DNA of 64,000 bases, from positions 110,965 through 174,964 of the forward strand of contig CAJMQN010000004.1 in NCBI GenBank assembly GCA_905215695.1, in the 5' to 3' direction. Both the position numbers and the translations under genes were made by a program. Shown in pieces: positions 9,360 through 17,423 of this stretch. The DNA is from an uncultured bacterium. Its GTDB lineage: Bacteria; Bacillota; Clostridia; Christensenellales; HGM11417. The notes under the pieces were generated by a model. That model was not told the DNA's origin and did no database searches. It saw only the letters and a program-made list of their open reading frames with translations. Within the stretch, counting starts at the first letter, position 1; each line of letters opens with the position of its first letter.

Positions 9360-10271
9360 TCAGTCGCGCAACCCGCCGACCAGCTCGGATACATTCTTAA
9401 CCCCGTTCTTTGCACAGTACTCTTCCATGCCTTCAATGATTTTCGGCATGGCGAGCGGGTCAGAAAGGTTCGCCGTCCCCACCTGCACGAGCCGCGCGCC
9501 GCAGAGCATGAACTCAAGCGCGTCCTCCGCAGTCGAAATGCCGCCGAGACCCACAATCGGAATTTTCACCGCGCGGAAACAGTCCCATACCATGCGGAGC
9601 GCGACGGGCTTGACGCAGGGACCCGAAAGCCCGCCGATTTGATTCGCAAGGAGGGGCTTTCTCCCCTTCAAATCCACCGCCATGCCCGAAAGCGTGTTGA
9701 TGAGACTGATGCAGTCCGCCCCGCCGTCCTCCGCCGCGCGCGCGTTGTCGGCGATACAGGACACATTCGGGGAGAGCTTGACCATGAGCGGAAGTCCGCA
9801 GGCGCGTTTGACGCTCTCGGTGATTTTTCTCACGCTCTCGGGCAGAATGCCGAACGCCATTCCGCCCGCCTTTACGTTGGGACAGGAGATGTTCATCTCC
9901 ACGAAATCCGCGCCGCACCCGGAGACCCGCTCCGCCATATAGACGTAATCCTCTTCGGAATTTCCCGCGATGTTGACGATAACCCGGGTGTCATACCCCC
10001 TCAAAAACGCCATTTCCGTCTCGAGAAAGGCGTCCACGCCCGGATTTTGAAGCCCTACGGAATTGAGAATCCCGCCCGGCGTCTCCGCGATTCTCGGGGC
10101 GTCGTTCCCCTCCCGGCGCTCCCGGGTCAGTCCCTTGGTGCAGATTCCCCCGAGGAGTCCGAGGTCGTAAAACTCCGCGTACTCCCGCCCGAACCCGAAG
10201 GTACCCGACGCCGCGAGTACGGGGTTCTTGAATGGTACGCCGCAGAGCGTACTCTTCAGTCTTTCGCTCAT
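9360..10271 (-). CDS. pyrD: Dihydroorotate dehydrogenase, class 1B catalytic subunit
   Basis: FMN flavoprotein that oxidises dihydroorotate to orotate in pyrimidine synthesis (303 aa). The class 1 fold is evident from FKNPVLAASGTFGFG at the start, NIAGNSEEDYVYMAERV, and the active-site loop NISCPNVKAGGMAFG in which Cys replaces the Ser of class 2 enzymes. FMN-binding motifs IVGLGGIST and VQVGTANL end the barrel. Class 1B enzymes normally pair with the iron-sulphur/FAD subunit PyrK; no pyrK is adjacent here, so it must be elsewhere if present. Overlaps the HAD gene by four bases (ATGA). Confidence 0.95.
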   Translation of the reverse strand: MSERLKSTLCGVPFKNPVLAASGTFGFGREYAEFYDLGLLGGICTKGLTRERREGNDAPRIAETPGGILNSVGLQNPGVDAFLETEMAFLRGYDTRVIVNIAGNSEEDYVYMAERVSGCGADFVEMNISCPNVKAGGMAFGILPESVRKITESVKRACGLPLMVKLSPNVSCIADNARAAEDGGADCISLINTLSGMAVDLKGRKPLLANQIGGLSGPCVKPVALRMVWDCFRAVKIPIVGLGGISTAEDALEFMLCGARLVQVGTANLSDPLAMPKIIEGMEEYCAKNGVKNVSELVGGLRD

Positions 10272-10786
10272 ACTTTACCTCCCGCAATGCGCTCCACCGC
10301 TTCCAACAGGTCGTCCGCGACGAAGAGCAGGTTATATTTTTGGAAATTCTTTTCGTCCTCCGGGGTCTTTTTGCGCCCCGTGCGCACGAGCACGGTCTTG
10401 CAACCCGCCGCCGCGCCCGCCGCGAGGTCGGAGTCCCGGTCCCCGATGACGATGCTGTTTTCGAGGTCCGCGCCGATCTCCTCCCGCGCGCGGAACAAAA
10501 GCCCGGGTTTCGGCTTGCGGCAGACGCAGTTATCCGCATTGTCGTGCGGACAGAGAAAGAGCGCGTCAAAGCCGTACCCCGAAAATTCCGCCTCGAAATC
10601 GTGTCCGCGGTCCTTGCCCCGCGCGAAGCAGGACTGATTGGTAAACCCGCAGACCGTCCAGCCCGCGCTATGGGCAAGCTCTACGCACTTCTTTACATAC
10701 GGAAAAGGTACGAATGTGTCCGGGAACTCCACGTCGGCGCTCGCGCCCATGGTGCCGTCCCGATCGATAAACAGACATTTCTTCAT
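10268..10786 (-). CDS. HAD-IIIA phosphatase, GmhB-like
   Basis: A 172-aa HAD-superfamily hydrolase. Motif I FIDRDGTMG gives the nucleophile and acid aspartates, motif II lies in CGFTNQSC, the Lys of motif III is in CRKPKPG and motif IV in VIGDRDSDLAAG. The Cys/His cluster CPHDNADNCVCRKPKPG is the zinc loop of the heptose-1,7-bisphosphate/histidinol-phosphate phosphatase branch. The substrate cannot be fixed from sequence. The ATG at 10786 is preferred over an upstream in-frame one because it has AAGGAAA before it and matches the family N-terminus. Cotranscribed with pyrD. Confidence 0.88.
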   Translation of the reverse strand: MKKCLFIDRDGTMGASADVEFPDTFVPFPYVKKCVELAHSAGWTVCGFTNQSCFARGKDRGHDFEAEFSGYGFDALFLCPHDNADNCVCRKPKPGLLFRAREEIGADLENSIVIGDRDSDLAAGAAAGCKTVLVRTGRKKTPEDEKNFQKYNLLFVADDLLEAVERIAGGKV

Positions 10787-10793
10787 AAGGAAA

Positions 10794-10822
10794 ATAGTAC
10801 ACGAATCAAAAAAAAGTGTCAA
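10794..10822 (-). promoter_or_regulatory. Promoter of the HAD-pyrD operon
   Basis: TTGACA (10817-10822), 17 bases, TACTAT (10794-10799). The -35 hexamer lies inside the 3' arm of the degV terminator. Confidence 0.75.
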
Positions 10823-10842
10823 ACGATTTCGCTTGACACTTT
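10808..10842 (-). terminator. Terminator of degV
   Basis: Hairpin AAAGTGTCAAGCG / CGTTTGACACTTT with a four-base loop followed by eight U residues on the minus strand. Confidence 0.88.
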
Positions 10843-10848
10843 CGGATT

Positions 10849-11730
10849 TTATTCGCCCGCCTCCGTGCGGTTCTTGCCGAGGAAGAAGAGCGCGACGGTG
10901 CCCGGACCGGAATGCGTTCCGATAATCGGTCCGATGTGGTTCATCTCGAACCGCTTGATTCCCGTCGCCTCCTGCACGAGTGCGCGCACATATTCCGCGT
11001 CGTCGATGCAGTCGCCGTGACTGATGAACACCACGGGATTCTCCAGCTCGCAGAGCTTGGACTTCATCTTTTCAACCAGCCAGGCAAGGGACGCCTTTCT
11101 CCCGCGCACCTTGCCAATATTGATGAGCCGCCCCTGTTCGTCCACGTGCAGGACGGGTTTTATCTTGAGAATCGTGCCGAGGATTGCCGTCGCCTTGGAC
11201 ACTCTGCCGCCCCGGTGCAGGTGGTGAAGGTCGTCCACCGTAAAATAGTGGCAGACGTTCTGCACAATGCTCTGCGCATACGCCTCCGTCTCCTCGAATG
11301 TCGCGCCCTCCGCGCGTTTCTTTGCGACGTGCCACACAAACAACCCCTCGCCCATGGATGCCGCCTTGCTGTCTACCACCCGGACTTTGCGTCCGGGATA
11401 TGCCTCTTCCAGCTTTTTCGCCGCAAACTTGAAACTCTCGTAGGTCCCCGAAAGCGCCGAGGAAAACGCCAAATGCAGGACGTCCTTTCCCTCTTTTACA
11501 AACTGTTCCATGAACAGGTACGCCTGATCGGGGTTGATCATCGAGGTCGTCGGCATGCTCTTGTTGCGCATACGCGCATAGAACTCCTGCACGGGGAGCG
11601 TGGTTGTCACGTTGTCATAGTTGACGCCGTCCATGTAGTAGGACATGGGAATAACCTCAACGCCCGTCTCGCCTATCAGCTTTTCGGTCAGGTCCGTCGT
11701 GTTTTCGGTGGAAATCACAAAATCGTTCAA
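10849..11730 (-). CDS. DegV family (fatty-acid-binding) protein
   Basis: Two-domain DegV/EDD-fold protein, about 293 aa, of the type that binds a fatty acid and serves the fatty acid kinase FakA. Recognisable are the opening FVISTENTTDLTEKL, SMPTTSMINPDQ (lipid head-group binding Thr/Ser), AFSSALSGTYESFKFA, VVDSKAASMGEG and LHRGGRVSKATAILG. The start is uncertain: I choose TTG at 11730, which has GAGAGGTGAG five bases upstream and fits family length; the track's ATG at 11766 would add twelve unlikely residues. No fak kinase is adjacent. Confidence 0.9.
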   Translation of the reverse strand: MNDFVISTENTTDLTEKLIGETGVEVIPMSYYMDGVNYDNVTTTLPVQEFYARMRNKSMPTTSMINPDQAYLFMEQFVKEGKDVLHLAFSSALSGTYESFKFAAKKLEEAYPGRKVRVVDSKAASMGEGLFVWHVAKKRAEGATFEETEAYAQSIVQNVCHYFTVDDLHHLHRGGRVSKATAILGTILKIKPVLHVDEQGRLINIGKVRGRKASLAWLVEKMKSKLCELENPVVFISHGDCIDDAEYVRALVQEATGIKRFEMNHIGPIIGTHSGPGTVALFFLGKNRTEAGE

Positions 11731-11791
11731 AGGTCTCACCTCTCTATGTATTTCACCTATAATCATACCCCCGAAAGGGGCATTTCAAACG

Positions 11792-13447
11792 CTATTTCTT
11801 CTCTTTGCGAATCTCGACGCGGCGGATTTTTCCGCTGATGGTCTTGGGGAGCTCTTCGACAAACTCCACGACGCGGGGGTATTTATAGGGCGCGGTGGCG
11901 TTTTTGACAAAGGTCTGAATCTCTTTTTTGAGTTCCTCGCTCGGAGCATAGCCGCGGGCGAGCACGATGGTCGCTTTGATCGCCTGCCCGCGAATCGGGT
12001 CGGGAACGCCTGTGACAGCAACCTCGAGCACGGAAGGGTGCTCCATGATGACGCTCTCGATTTCAAAGGGTCCGATGCGGTAGCCCGAACTCTTGATGAT
12101 GTCGTCCGTTCTTCCCACGTACCAAAAATAGCCGTCCTCGTCCCTCCACGCGGTATCGCCGGTATGGTAGATGCCGTCGTGCCAGGACTCCGCGGTCTTT
12201 TCGGGATTTTCGTAGTACTCCTTGAACAGCCCCACGGGGACGCGCTTGTCCGTGTGAATGACGATTTCGCCCACGTCTCCGGGCTGAACCGTCTTTCCGT
12301 TCTCGTCCACCAAATCGACGTCGAACTGCGGGTTGGGCTTGCCCATGGAGCCGGGCTTGGGTTCCGTCCCCGTCAGCGTCGCCAGAACGAGCGTGGTCTC
12401 TGTCTGACCGAATCCCTCGAAGAGCCGCAGTCCCGTGATTTCGCGGAACTTGTTATAGACCTCGGGGTTGAGCGCCTCCCCCGCCGTCGTCGCGTATTTG
12501 ATGCTCGAAAGGTCGTACTTGGACAAATCCTCTTTGATGAAGAAACGATAGATGGTCGGAGGCGCGCAGAAGGTCGTGACCTTGTGCGTGGAGATGACCG
12601 ACAGAAGGTCGTCCGCGTGGAATCGCTCCATATCATAGACGAATACGCACGCCTCGCACAGCCACTGCCCGTACAGCTTGCCCCAAACCGCCTTGCCCCA
12701 GCCCGTGTCCGCGACAGAGAGGTGCCGTCCGTCCGGGTCCACGTTGTGCCAGTACTTCGCGGTCACGATGTGTCCGAGCGGATAGGCGAAATTGTGCGCC
12801 GCCATCTTCGGATATCCCGTCGTGCCCGAGGTAAAATACATGAGCATCACGTCGTCAATCGTCGTTCCTTCCGCGCCCGTCGGACGCGCAAAGTCCGCGG
12901 ACTCCCGCTTGATTCCTTCGTCGAAATTGTCAAACCCTTCGCATACGCCGTTCACGCAGGAGAGAATTTTTACGGTCGGGCACTCCGAAAGCGCGGACAA
13001 AACGTGCGCGGTCGTTTCCCCTTCCGCGGTGCACACCACGGCTTTGACGTGCGCCGCCTGAAAGCGGAATACATAGTCTTTGCGCTGAAGCTGATCCGTC
13101 GCGGGAATCACGACCGCGCCGAGCTTGTGGAGCGCGACAATGGACAGCCAGAACTGATAGTGCCGTTTCAGAACGAGCATGACCTTATCGCCCTTGCGAA
13201 TCCCCAGCCGCCGGAAGTAATTCGCCGTGCGGTTGGTCAGGTCCCGCAGTTCGGAGAAGGTAAAAGTCTTTTTCTCGTGCGCCTTGGACACCCAATAGAG
13301 TCCGACCTTTTCGGGGCACTTGTCCGCGAGCGCGTCCACGACGTCGAACCCGAAATTGAAGTTTTTCGGCGGAAAAATTTCAAACTTGGAGAGCCTGCCC
13401 TCCGCGTCGAAGGTCTCCTTTACAAACCGTTTGTAGAGCTGTTCCAT
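11792..13447 (-). CDS. AMP-dependent acyl/aryl-CoA ligase (T-box controlled)
   Basis: Adenylate-forming acyl-CoA synthetase of the acetyl/medium-chain type, 551 aa. It would activate a carboxylic acid with ATP and attach CoA. Motifs: P-loop YFTSGTTGYPKMA near residue 212, GFGQTETT near 350, YHTGDTAWRDEDGYFWYVGR, GYRIGPFEIES and the C-terminal lysine motif PKTISGKIRR. It is about as long as its neighbour ligase and clearly its paralogue. The substrate is not readable, but the leader is a T-box with a Phe-type specifier, which suggests an arylacetate or other Phe-linked acid. RBS GAGGTG before ATG 13447. Confidence 0.93.
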   Translation of the reverse strand: MEQLYKRFVKETFDAEGRLSKFEIFPPKNFNFGFDVVDALADKCPEKVGLYWVSKAHEKKTFTFSELRDLTNRTANYFRRLGIRKGDKVMLVLKRHYQFWLSIVALHKLGAVVIPATDQLQRKDYVFRFQAAHVKAVVCTAEGETTAHVLSALSECPTVKILSCVNGVCEGFDNFDEGIKRESADFARPTGAEGTTIDDVMLMYFTSGTTGYPKMAAHNFAYPLGHIVTAKYWHNVDPDGRHLSVADTGWGKAVWGKLYGQWLCEACVFVYDMERFHADDLLSVISTHKVTTFCAPPTIYRFFIKEDLSKYDLSSIKYATTAGEALNPEVYNKFREITGLRLFEGFGQTETTLVLATLTGTEPKPGSMGKPNPQFDVDLVDENGKTVQPGDVGEIVIHTDKRVPVGLFKEYYENPEKTAESWHDGIYHTGDTAWRDEDGYFWYVGRTDDIIKSSGYRIGPFEIESVIMEHPSVLEVAVTGVPDPIRGQAIKATIVLARGYAPSEELKKEIQTFVKNATAPYKYPRVVEFVEELPKTISGKIRRVEIRKEKK

Positions 13448-13475
13448 GTTTCACCTCAAAAAAATTTGTCTGCGT

Positions 13476-13745
13476 AAAAAAAATACCGCCCCTTCACTTT
13501 GGAAGAGACGGGATAAACCGCGGTACCACTCTCGATTGCCCCCGAAGGAGCCGCTCTGTAGGCGTCAGTCAACGCCCCGTTCTGTAACGGGAACTCCCGT
13601 CCGCGCCTACTCCGGGAAACCCGTTTCGGACGGCTGCGTGATCCGAGGCGATAGAGAGAATTGCGCGGGCGCCGCGTCGCACCGAACCGCGGCTCTCTGA
13701 AACCCGGAAACAAAACCTCCGTCCTCTTCGTAGCATTTCGATATT
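13476..13745 (-). promoter_or_regulatory. T-box riboswitch (Phe-type specifier) controlling an acyl-CoA ligase
   Basis: T-box motif TGGTACCGCG (13519-13528), stem I closed by GGACGG/CCGTCC, the conserved TTTCAGAGAG element shared with the pheS leader, and a terminator CCGTCTCTTC/GAAGGGGCGG plus eight U residues (13476-13483). The specifier region reads ATTCTCTC exactly as in the pheS leader, giving TTC (13658-13660), a Phe codon. T-boxes usually control tRNA charging and amino acid supply, so the target gene is unusual. Confidence 0.85.
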
Positions 13746-13751
13746 TTTTAT

Positions 13752-13780
13752 ATTATAGTCAAAGAAAACGCGAATGTCAA
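13752..13780 (-). promoter_or_regulatory. Promoter of the T-box/acyl-CoA ligase transcript
   Basis: Perfect hexamers TTGACA (13775-13780) and TATAAT (13752-13757) with a 17-base spacer. Confidence 0.92.
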
Positions 13781-13790
13781 TCGAAATTGT

Positions 13791-13819
13791 TTGCATTCGG
13801 AGAAAAAATTTAATATAAT
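13791..13819 (+). promoter_or_regulatory. Divergent promoter of the XRE-cupin gene
   Basis: TTGCAT (13791-13796), 17 bases, TATAAT (13814-13819). Only ten bases separate its -35 from that of the opposite promoter. Confidence 0.85.
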
Positions 13820-13849
13820 AAGAAAAATAAAAAGTTTCGGAGGCCATCT

Positions 13850-14410
13850 ATGAACAAGGCTATGACGCAGATTGACGAGCGGGTACGCGAGCTCCGCGAG
13901 GTGCTCGGGCTTACCAAGGAAGAAGTTGCGCAGAAAGCCGGCATTCCGTATGAAGAATATCTCGCATACGATTCCGGCGCAAAGGATTTGCCGGTATCGG
14001 CGGTATATGCGATTGCGAGCGCATTGGGCGTTGACCCCACGGAGCTTTTGACCGGGGAAGCCCCCCGCATGGCGAAATACTCGGTCACCCGAAAGGGAAA
14101 GGGCGTTTCCGTCGAACGCTATTCGGAGTACAGTTTCGCCTCTCTCGCGGCGAACTTCATCGGGCGGGAGATGGAGCCCATGCTCGTTGACCTGAAACTA
14201 CAGGACGGACCTCCCCAGATCGTCATTCACAAGGGACAGGAATTTAACTACGTCATCGAGGGCGAAGTCAAGGTATATGTAGGAGAACGGGTATTCACCC
14301 TTTCCGAGGGCGACAGCATCTACTTCGACGCCATGCTCCCCCACGGACAGGCAGCAGTGACCGAAACGGCGAAATTTTTGACAGTCATCAACGAATACGC
14401 CTGCAAGTAA
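13850..14410 (+). CDS. XRE-family regulator with C-terminal cupin domain
   Basis: A 186-aa transcription regulator. Residues 10-62 form a helix-turn-helix (LREVLGLTKEEVAQKAGIPYEEYLAYDSG); residues 110-182 form a cupin barrel with PQIVIHKGQEFNYVIEGEVKVYVG and FDAMLPHGQAA. XRE-cupin proteins often sense a small acid or CoA-related ligand. It is 21 bases upstream of the second ligase, whose substrate it may sense. RBS GGAGG, ATG 13850. Confidence 0.92.
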   Translation: MNKAMTQIDERVRELREVLGLTKEEVAQKAGIPYEEYLAYDSGAKDLPVSAVYAIASALGVDPTELLTGEAPRMAKYSVTRKGKGVSVERYSEYSFASLAANFIGREMEPMLVDLKLQDGPPQIVIHKGQEFNYVIEGEVKVYVGERVFTLSEGDSIYFDAMLPHGQAAVTETAKFLTVINEYACK

Positions 14411-14431
14411 CCTTTCCTTTGGAGTACACAT

Positions 14432-16075
14432 ATGATTGAAAGATTTTTGGAAAAGACAGAATTTACGGACTACGAAGATTTTATACAAAATTACAGGCTG
14501 AAAGTGCCCGCGCACTTCAACTTCGGTTATGACGTCATCGACGAATGGGCAAAGAGCGACCCGGACAAGGAAGCGCTCGTTTGGTGCAACGACGAGGGCG
14601 AGGAAAAACGGTTCACTTTCAAGGACATCAGCGAGCTGTCAAACCGCGCCGCCAACGTCTTCCGCTCCCTCGGGCTCGTCAAGGGCGATTTCGTCATGCT
14701 CATGCTCAAACAGCGCCCGGAGGCGTGGATTTGCATCGTCGCTCTCATCAAACTCGGCGTCATCGTGATTCCCGCAACCTTCCAGCTCACAGAAAAAGAC
14801 ATTATCTACCGCGTCAACGCCGCCAAGGCAAAGATGATTGTCTGCGCCTATGACGCCGATATCGTCAAGCACATCAACCTCTCTGTGGAAAAGTGCCCCT
14901 CCCTCGAGCACGTTGCAATGGTGGACGACGAACGCATTCCCGAGGGGTATCTCGACTTCCGCAAGCTCATGCGCGACGCGCCCGCAACGCTTGAGCGGGT
15001 CATGAACGAGAATGACGACTATATGCTCGCCTATTTCACCTCGGGAACGAACGGAATGCCGAAAATGGCAATCCATACCTTCACCTATCCCCTCGGGCAC
15101 ATCACGACGGGAAAATATTGGAACTGCGTTGAGGACGGCAAACTCCACCTGACGGTTTCGGATTCCGGCTGGGCGAAGTTCGGTTGGGGCAAAATCTTCG
15201 GACAGTGGATCGCAGGCGCGGTCATGGTCGGCTACGACACCGAAAAGTTCAATCCTATCAAAATGCTCGAGACCATTCAGCGGCTGAAGATTACCACCTT
15301 CTGCGCGCCTCCGACCGTCTATCGGTTCCTCATCAAAGAGGATATCTTCTCCTACGACCTCTCCTCCATTCACCACTACGGCATCGCGGGAGAGCCCCTC
15401 AACCCCGAGGTTCTGCACCGGCTCGAAGCCGCGACGGGATTACAGATTCACGAAGGGTTCGGACAGACGGAGACGACCGTCATCATCGGCTATTTCGGAG
15501 GATTCTATCCCATTCGTCCGGGTTCCATGGGCAAGCCCGCCCCCCTCTACGACATCGATATCGTGGACGAAGAGGGCAATTCCTGCGAGGACGGCGTAGT
15601 CGGTTCCATCGTCATCCGCAACCGCCCCGTGGGGCTCTTCAAGGAGTACTACAACGACCCCGAGGCGAACGCGCGCGCGTTCAAAAACGGATATTACAAC
15701 ACCGGCGACACGGCATGGCGGGACGCGGACGGCTACTATTGGTTCGTGGGCAGAAACGACGACGTCATTAAGTGTTCGGGATACCGCATCGGACCATTTG
15801 AAGTGGAATCTGCTCTCATGACACACCCCTCCGTGCTCGAATGCGCCATCACCGCAGTGCCCGACCCCGTGCGCGGGCAGGTCGTCAAAGCGACCATCGT
15901 GCTCGCCCGCGGCTACACCGCCAGCGAGGAACTGAAAAAGGAATTGCAGAACCATGTCAAAAAAGTCACTGCGCCCTATAAATACCCCCGCGTCGTGGAA
16001 TTTGTCGAAGAGCTCCCCAAGACCGTAAGCGGAAAGATTCGCCGCAAGCAGATTCGGGAAGAGGACGCAAAATAG
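14432..16075 (+). CDS. AMP-dependent acyl-CoA ligase, second copy
   Basis: 547-aa adenylate-forming ligase, paralogue of the gene at 11792-13447 along its whole length. Motifs: YFTSGTNGMPKMA, GFGQTETT, YNTGDTAWRDADGYYWFVGR, GYRIGPFEVES and PKTVSGKIRR with the adenylation lysine. Several binding-pocket positions differ from the first copy (for example GYFGGFYPIRPGSMGKPAP against TLTGTEPKPGSMGKPNP), so the substrate may differ. It lacks a T-box and shares an operon with the XRE-cupin gene, so it is regulated by another signal. Confidence 0.93.
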   Translation: MIERFLEKTEFTDYEDFIQNYRLKVPAHFNFGYDVIDEWAKSDPDKEALVWCNDEGEEKRFTFKDISELSNRAANVFRSLGLVKGDFVMLMLKQRPEAWICIVALIKLGVIVIPATFQLTEKDIIYRVNAAKAKMIVCAYDADIVKHINLSVEKCPSLEHVAMVDDERIPEGYLDFRKLMRDAPATLERVMNENDDYMLAYFTSGTNGMPKMAIHTFTYPLGHITTGKYWNCVEDGKLHLTVSDSGWAKFGWGKIFGQWIAGAVMVGYDTEKFNPIKMLETIQRLKITTFCAPPTVYRFLIKEDIFSYDLSSIHHYGIAGEPLNPEVLHRLEAATGLQIHEGFGQTETTVIIGYFGGFYPIRPGSMGKPAPLYDIDIVDEEGNSCEDGVVGSIVIRNRPVGLFKEYYNDPEANARAFKNGYYNTGDTAWRDADGYYWFVGRNDDVIKCSGYRIGPFEVESALMTHPSVLECAITAVPDPVRGQVVKATIVLARGYTASEELKKELQNHVKKVTAPYKYPRVVEFVEELPKTVSGKIRRKQIREEDAK

Positions 16076-16076
16076 A

Positions 16077-16109
16077 AAAAAACCCTCCGTCATGACGGAG
16101 GGTTTTTTT
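16077..16109. terminator. Bidirectional terminator between the second ligase and the M18 gene
   Basis: Perfect hairpin ACCCTCCGTC/GACGGAGGGT with A/T tracts on both sides; it overlaps the stop codon of the aminopeptidase. Confidence 0.92.
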
Positions 16110-17385
16110 AACCGATTTTGATTTCTTCACCGAAGGAAAGCGGCGTTTTGTAGAATGCGACAAGTCCCCTTTCAAGACTCTCGCAGTCCGCGACCGCAAC
16201 GGTCTCCGCCGCGCTGTGCATGGCGAGCTGTGCGACGCCGATATCCACGCTCTTTACGGAGAGCTGTGCGCTCGAAATTGCGCCCAGCGTTCCCCCGCAG
16301 GGAAGGTCCGAGCGCATGAAGAAATCCTGCACCGGGACTTCGGCGCGGCGGGCAATCTCCTTGAATACCGCAGAGGACAGCGCGTCCGTCGTATAGTTCC
16401 GATTGGCGTGATGTTTGACGACGATTCCCCCGCCCAGCAAAACCTTGTTCGTCGGGTCAGAGAGCTCGGGATGATTGGGGTGTACCGCGTGCGCGCCGTC
16501 ACAGGAGACGAAAAAGGACTCCCGAAGGATACGCCCGGTCTCCGCCATGCCAAGCGCCTTCGCGGCGTCGAGCAGAGTGTCCCGCAGAAATCTCCCGCCC
16601 GCGCCCTGCGCGGTGCGGCTCCCCACCTCCTCATTGTCGAAGAGCGCGGCGACCGCGACTCCTTCGGGCTCGCAATCGAGCAAAGCCTTGAGGGACGCAA
16701 ACGCGCTCGCAAGGTCGTCGATGCGGGGCGCGCACAAAAATTCGTCCTTCTTGCCGCACAAAAAGGGCTCTTGGTCACAGACGGCGAAGAGATCGCTCTC
16801 TACGACTTCCGCGCCCTCGCGCTCCCCGATTTCCCGAAACATTTCCTCCAAAAATCCCCGGGTCAGCCCCGCGAGAGGTTGCAGGTCGGTCTGCGCATTG
16901 ACCGCAAAACCCTTGTTTGCGTCACGGTTGAAGTGAATCGCGACGCTCGGAATCACAAGCCGTTTTCCGGACTCCGCGAGCACTTCCCGCAGAGCGCCCG
17001 TCCTGCGGTCCTTCACCACAGCTCTGCCCGCGACCTTCAAGGGGCGGTCGAACCAGGTATATTGGAGCATTCCGCCATAGACTTCGACGTTCAGGCGGAT
17101 GCAGTTTTCGGTTGCGGATTCCGCGCGGTATTTGAGCTTGAGCGCGGGAGAATCGGTGTGTGCCGCGACGATTCTGAACCCGAAATTTTCGCCGAGAATC
17201 CTTCCGACCCGGAACGCGACGAGACTGCTCCCGTTCCGCCGGACAAAATACCCTTTGCCGGATTCCAAATCCCGGATTTCCCCGTCCGCAAGCTCCGAAA
17301 AGCCCGCCGAAAGGAGCAGTTTTTTTGCCGTTTCCACCGCGTGAAAGGGCGTGAGCGACGCCCGAAGAAATTCAGACAACTGCAT
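16108..17385 (-). CDS. M18 family aminopeptidase (aspartyl aminopeptidase type)
   Basis: Cytoplasmic dizinc aminopeptidase, 425 aa, that removes N-terminal, often acidic, residues. Metal and catalytic signatures are visible in order: VAAHTDSPALKLK, the IDDLAS segment, ALFDNEEVGSRTAQGAG, FVSCDGAHAVHPNHPE, FFMRSDLPCGGTLG and AMHSAAETV. Length fits bacterial members. It lies 38 bases after thiI with RBS GGGAGG, probably the last gene of the nifS-thiI operon. Confidence 0.95.
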   Translation of the reverse strand: MQLSEFLRASLTPFHAVETAKKLLLSAGFSELADGEIRDLESGKGYFVRRNGSSLVAFRVGRILGENFGFRIVAAHTDSPALKLKYRAESATENCIRLNVEVYGGMLQYTWFDRPLKVAGRAVVKDRRTGALREVLAESGKRLVIPSVAIHFNRDANKGFAVNAQTDLQPLAGLTRGFLEEMFREIGEREGAEVVESDLFAVCDQEPFLCGKKDEFLCAPRIDDLASAFASLKALLDCEPEGVAVAALFDNEEVGSRTAQGAGGRFLRDTLLDAAKALGMAETGRILRESFFVSCDGAHAVHPNHPELSDPTNKVLLGGGIVVKHHANRNYTTDALSSAVFKEIARRAEVPVQDFFMRSDLPCGGTLGAISSAQLSVKSVDIGVAQLAMHSAAETVAVADCESLERGLVAFYKTPLSFGEEIKIG

Positions 17386-17423
17386 GAAAAGACCTCCCGA
17401 AAATTTACTTGTTCCGAATCGCG

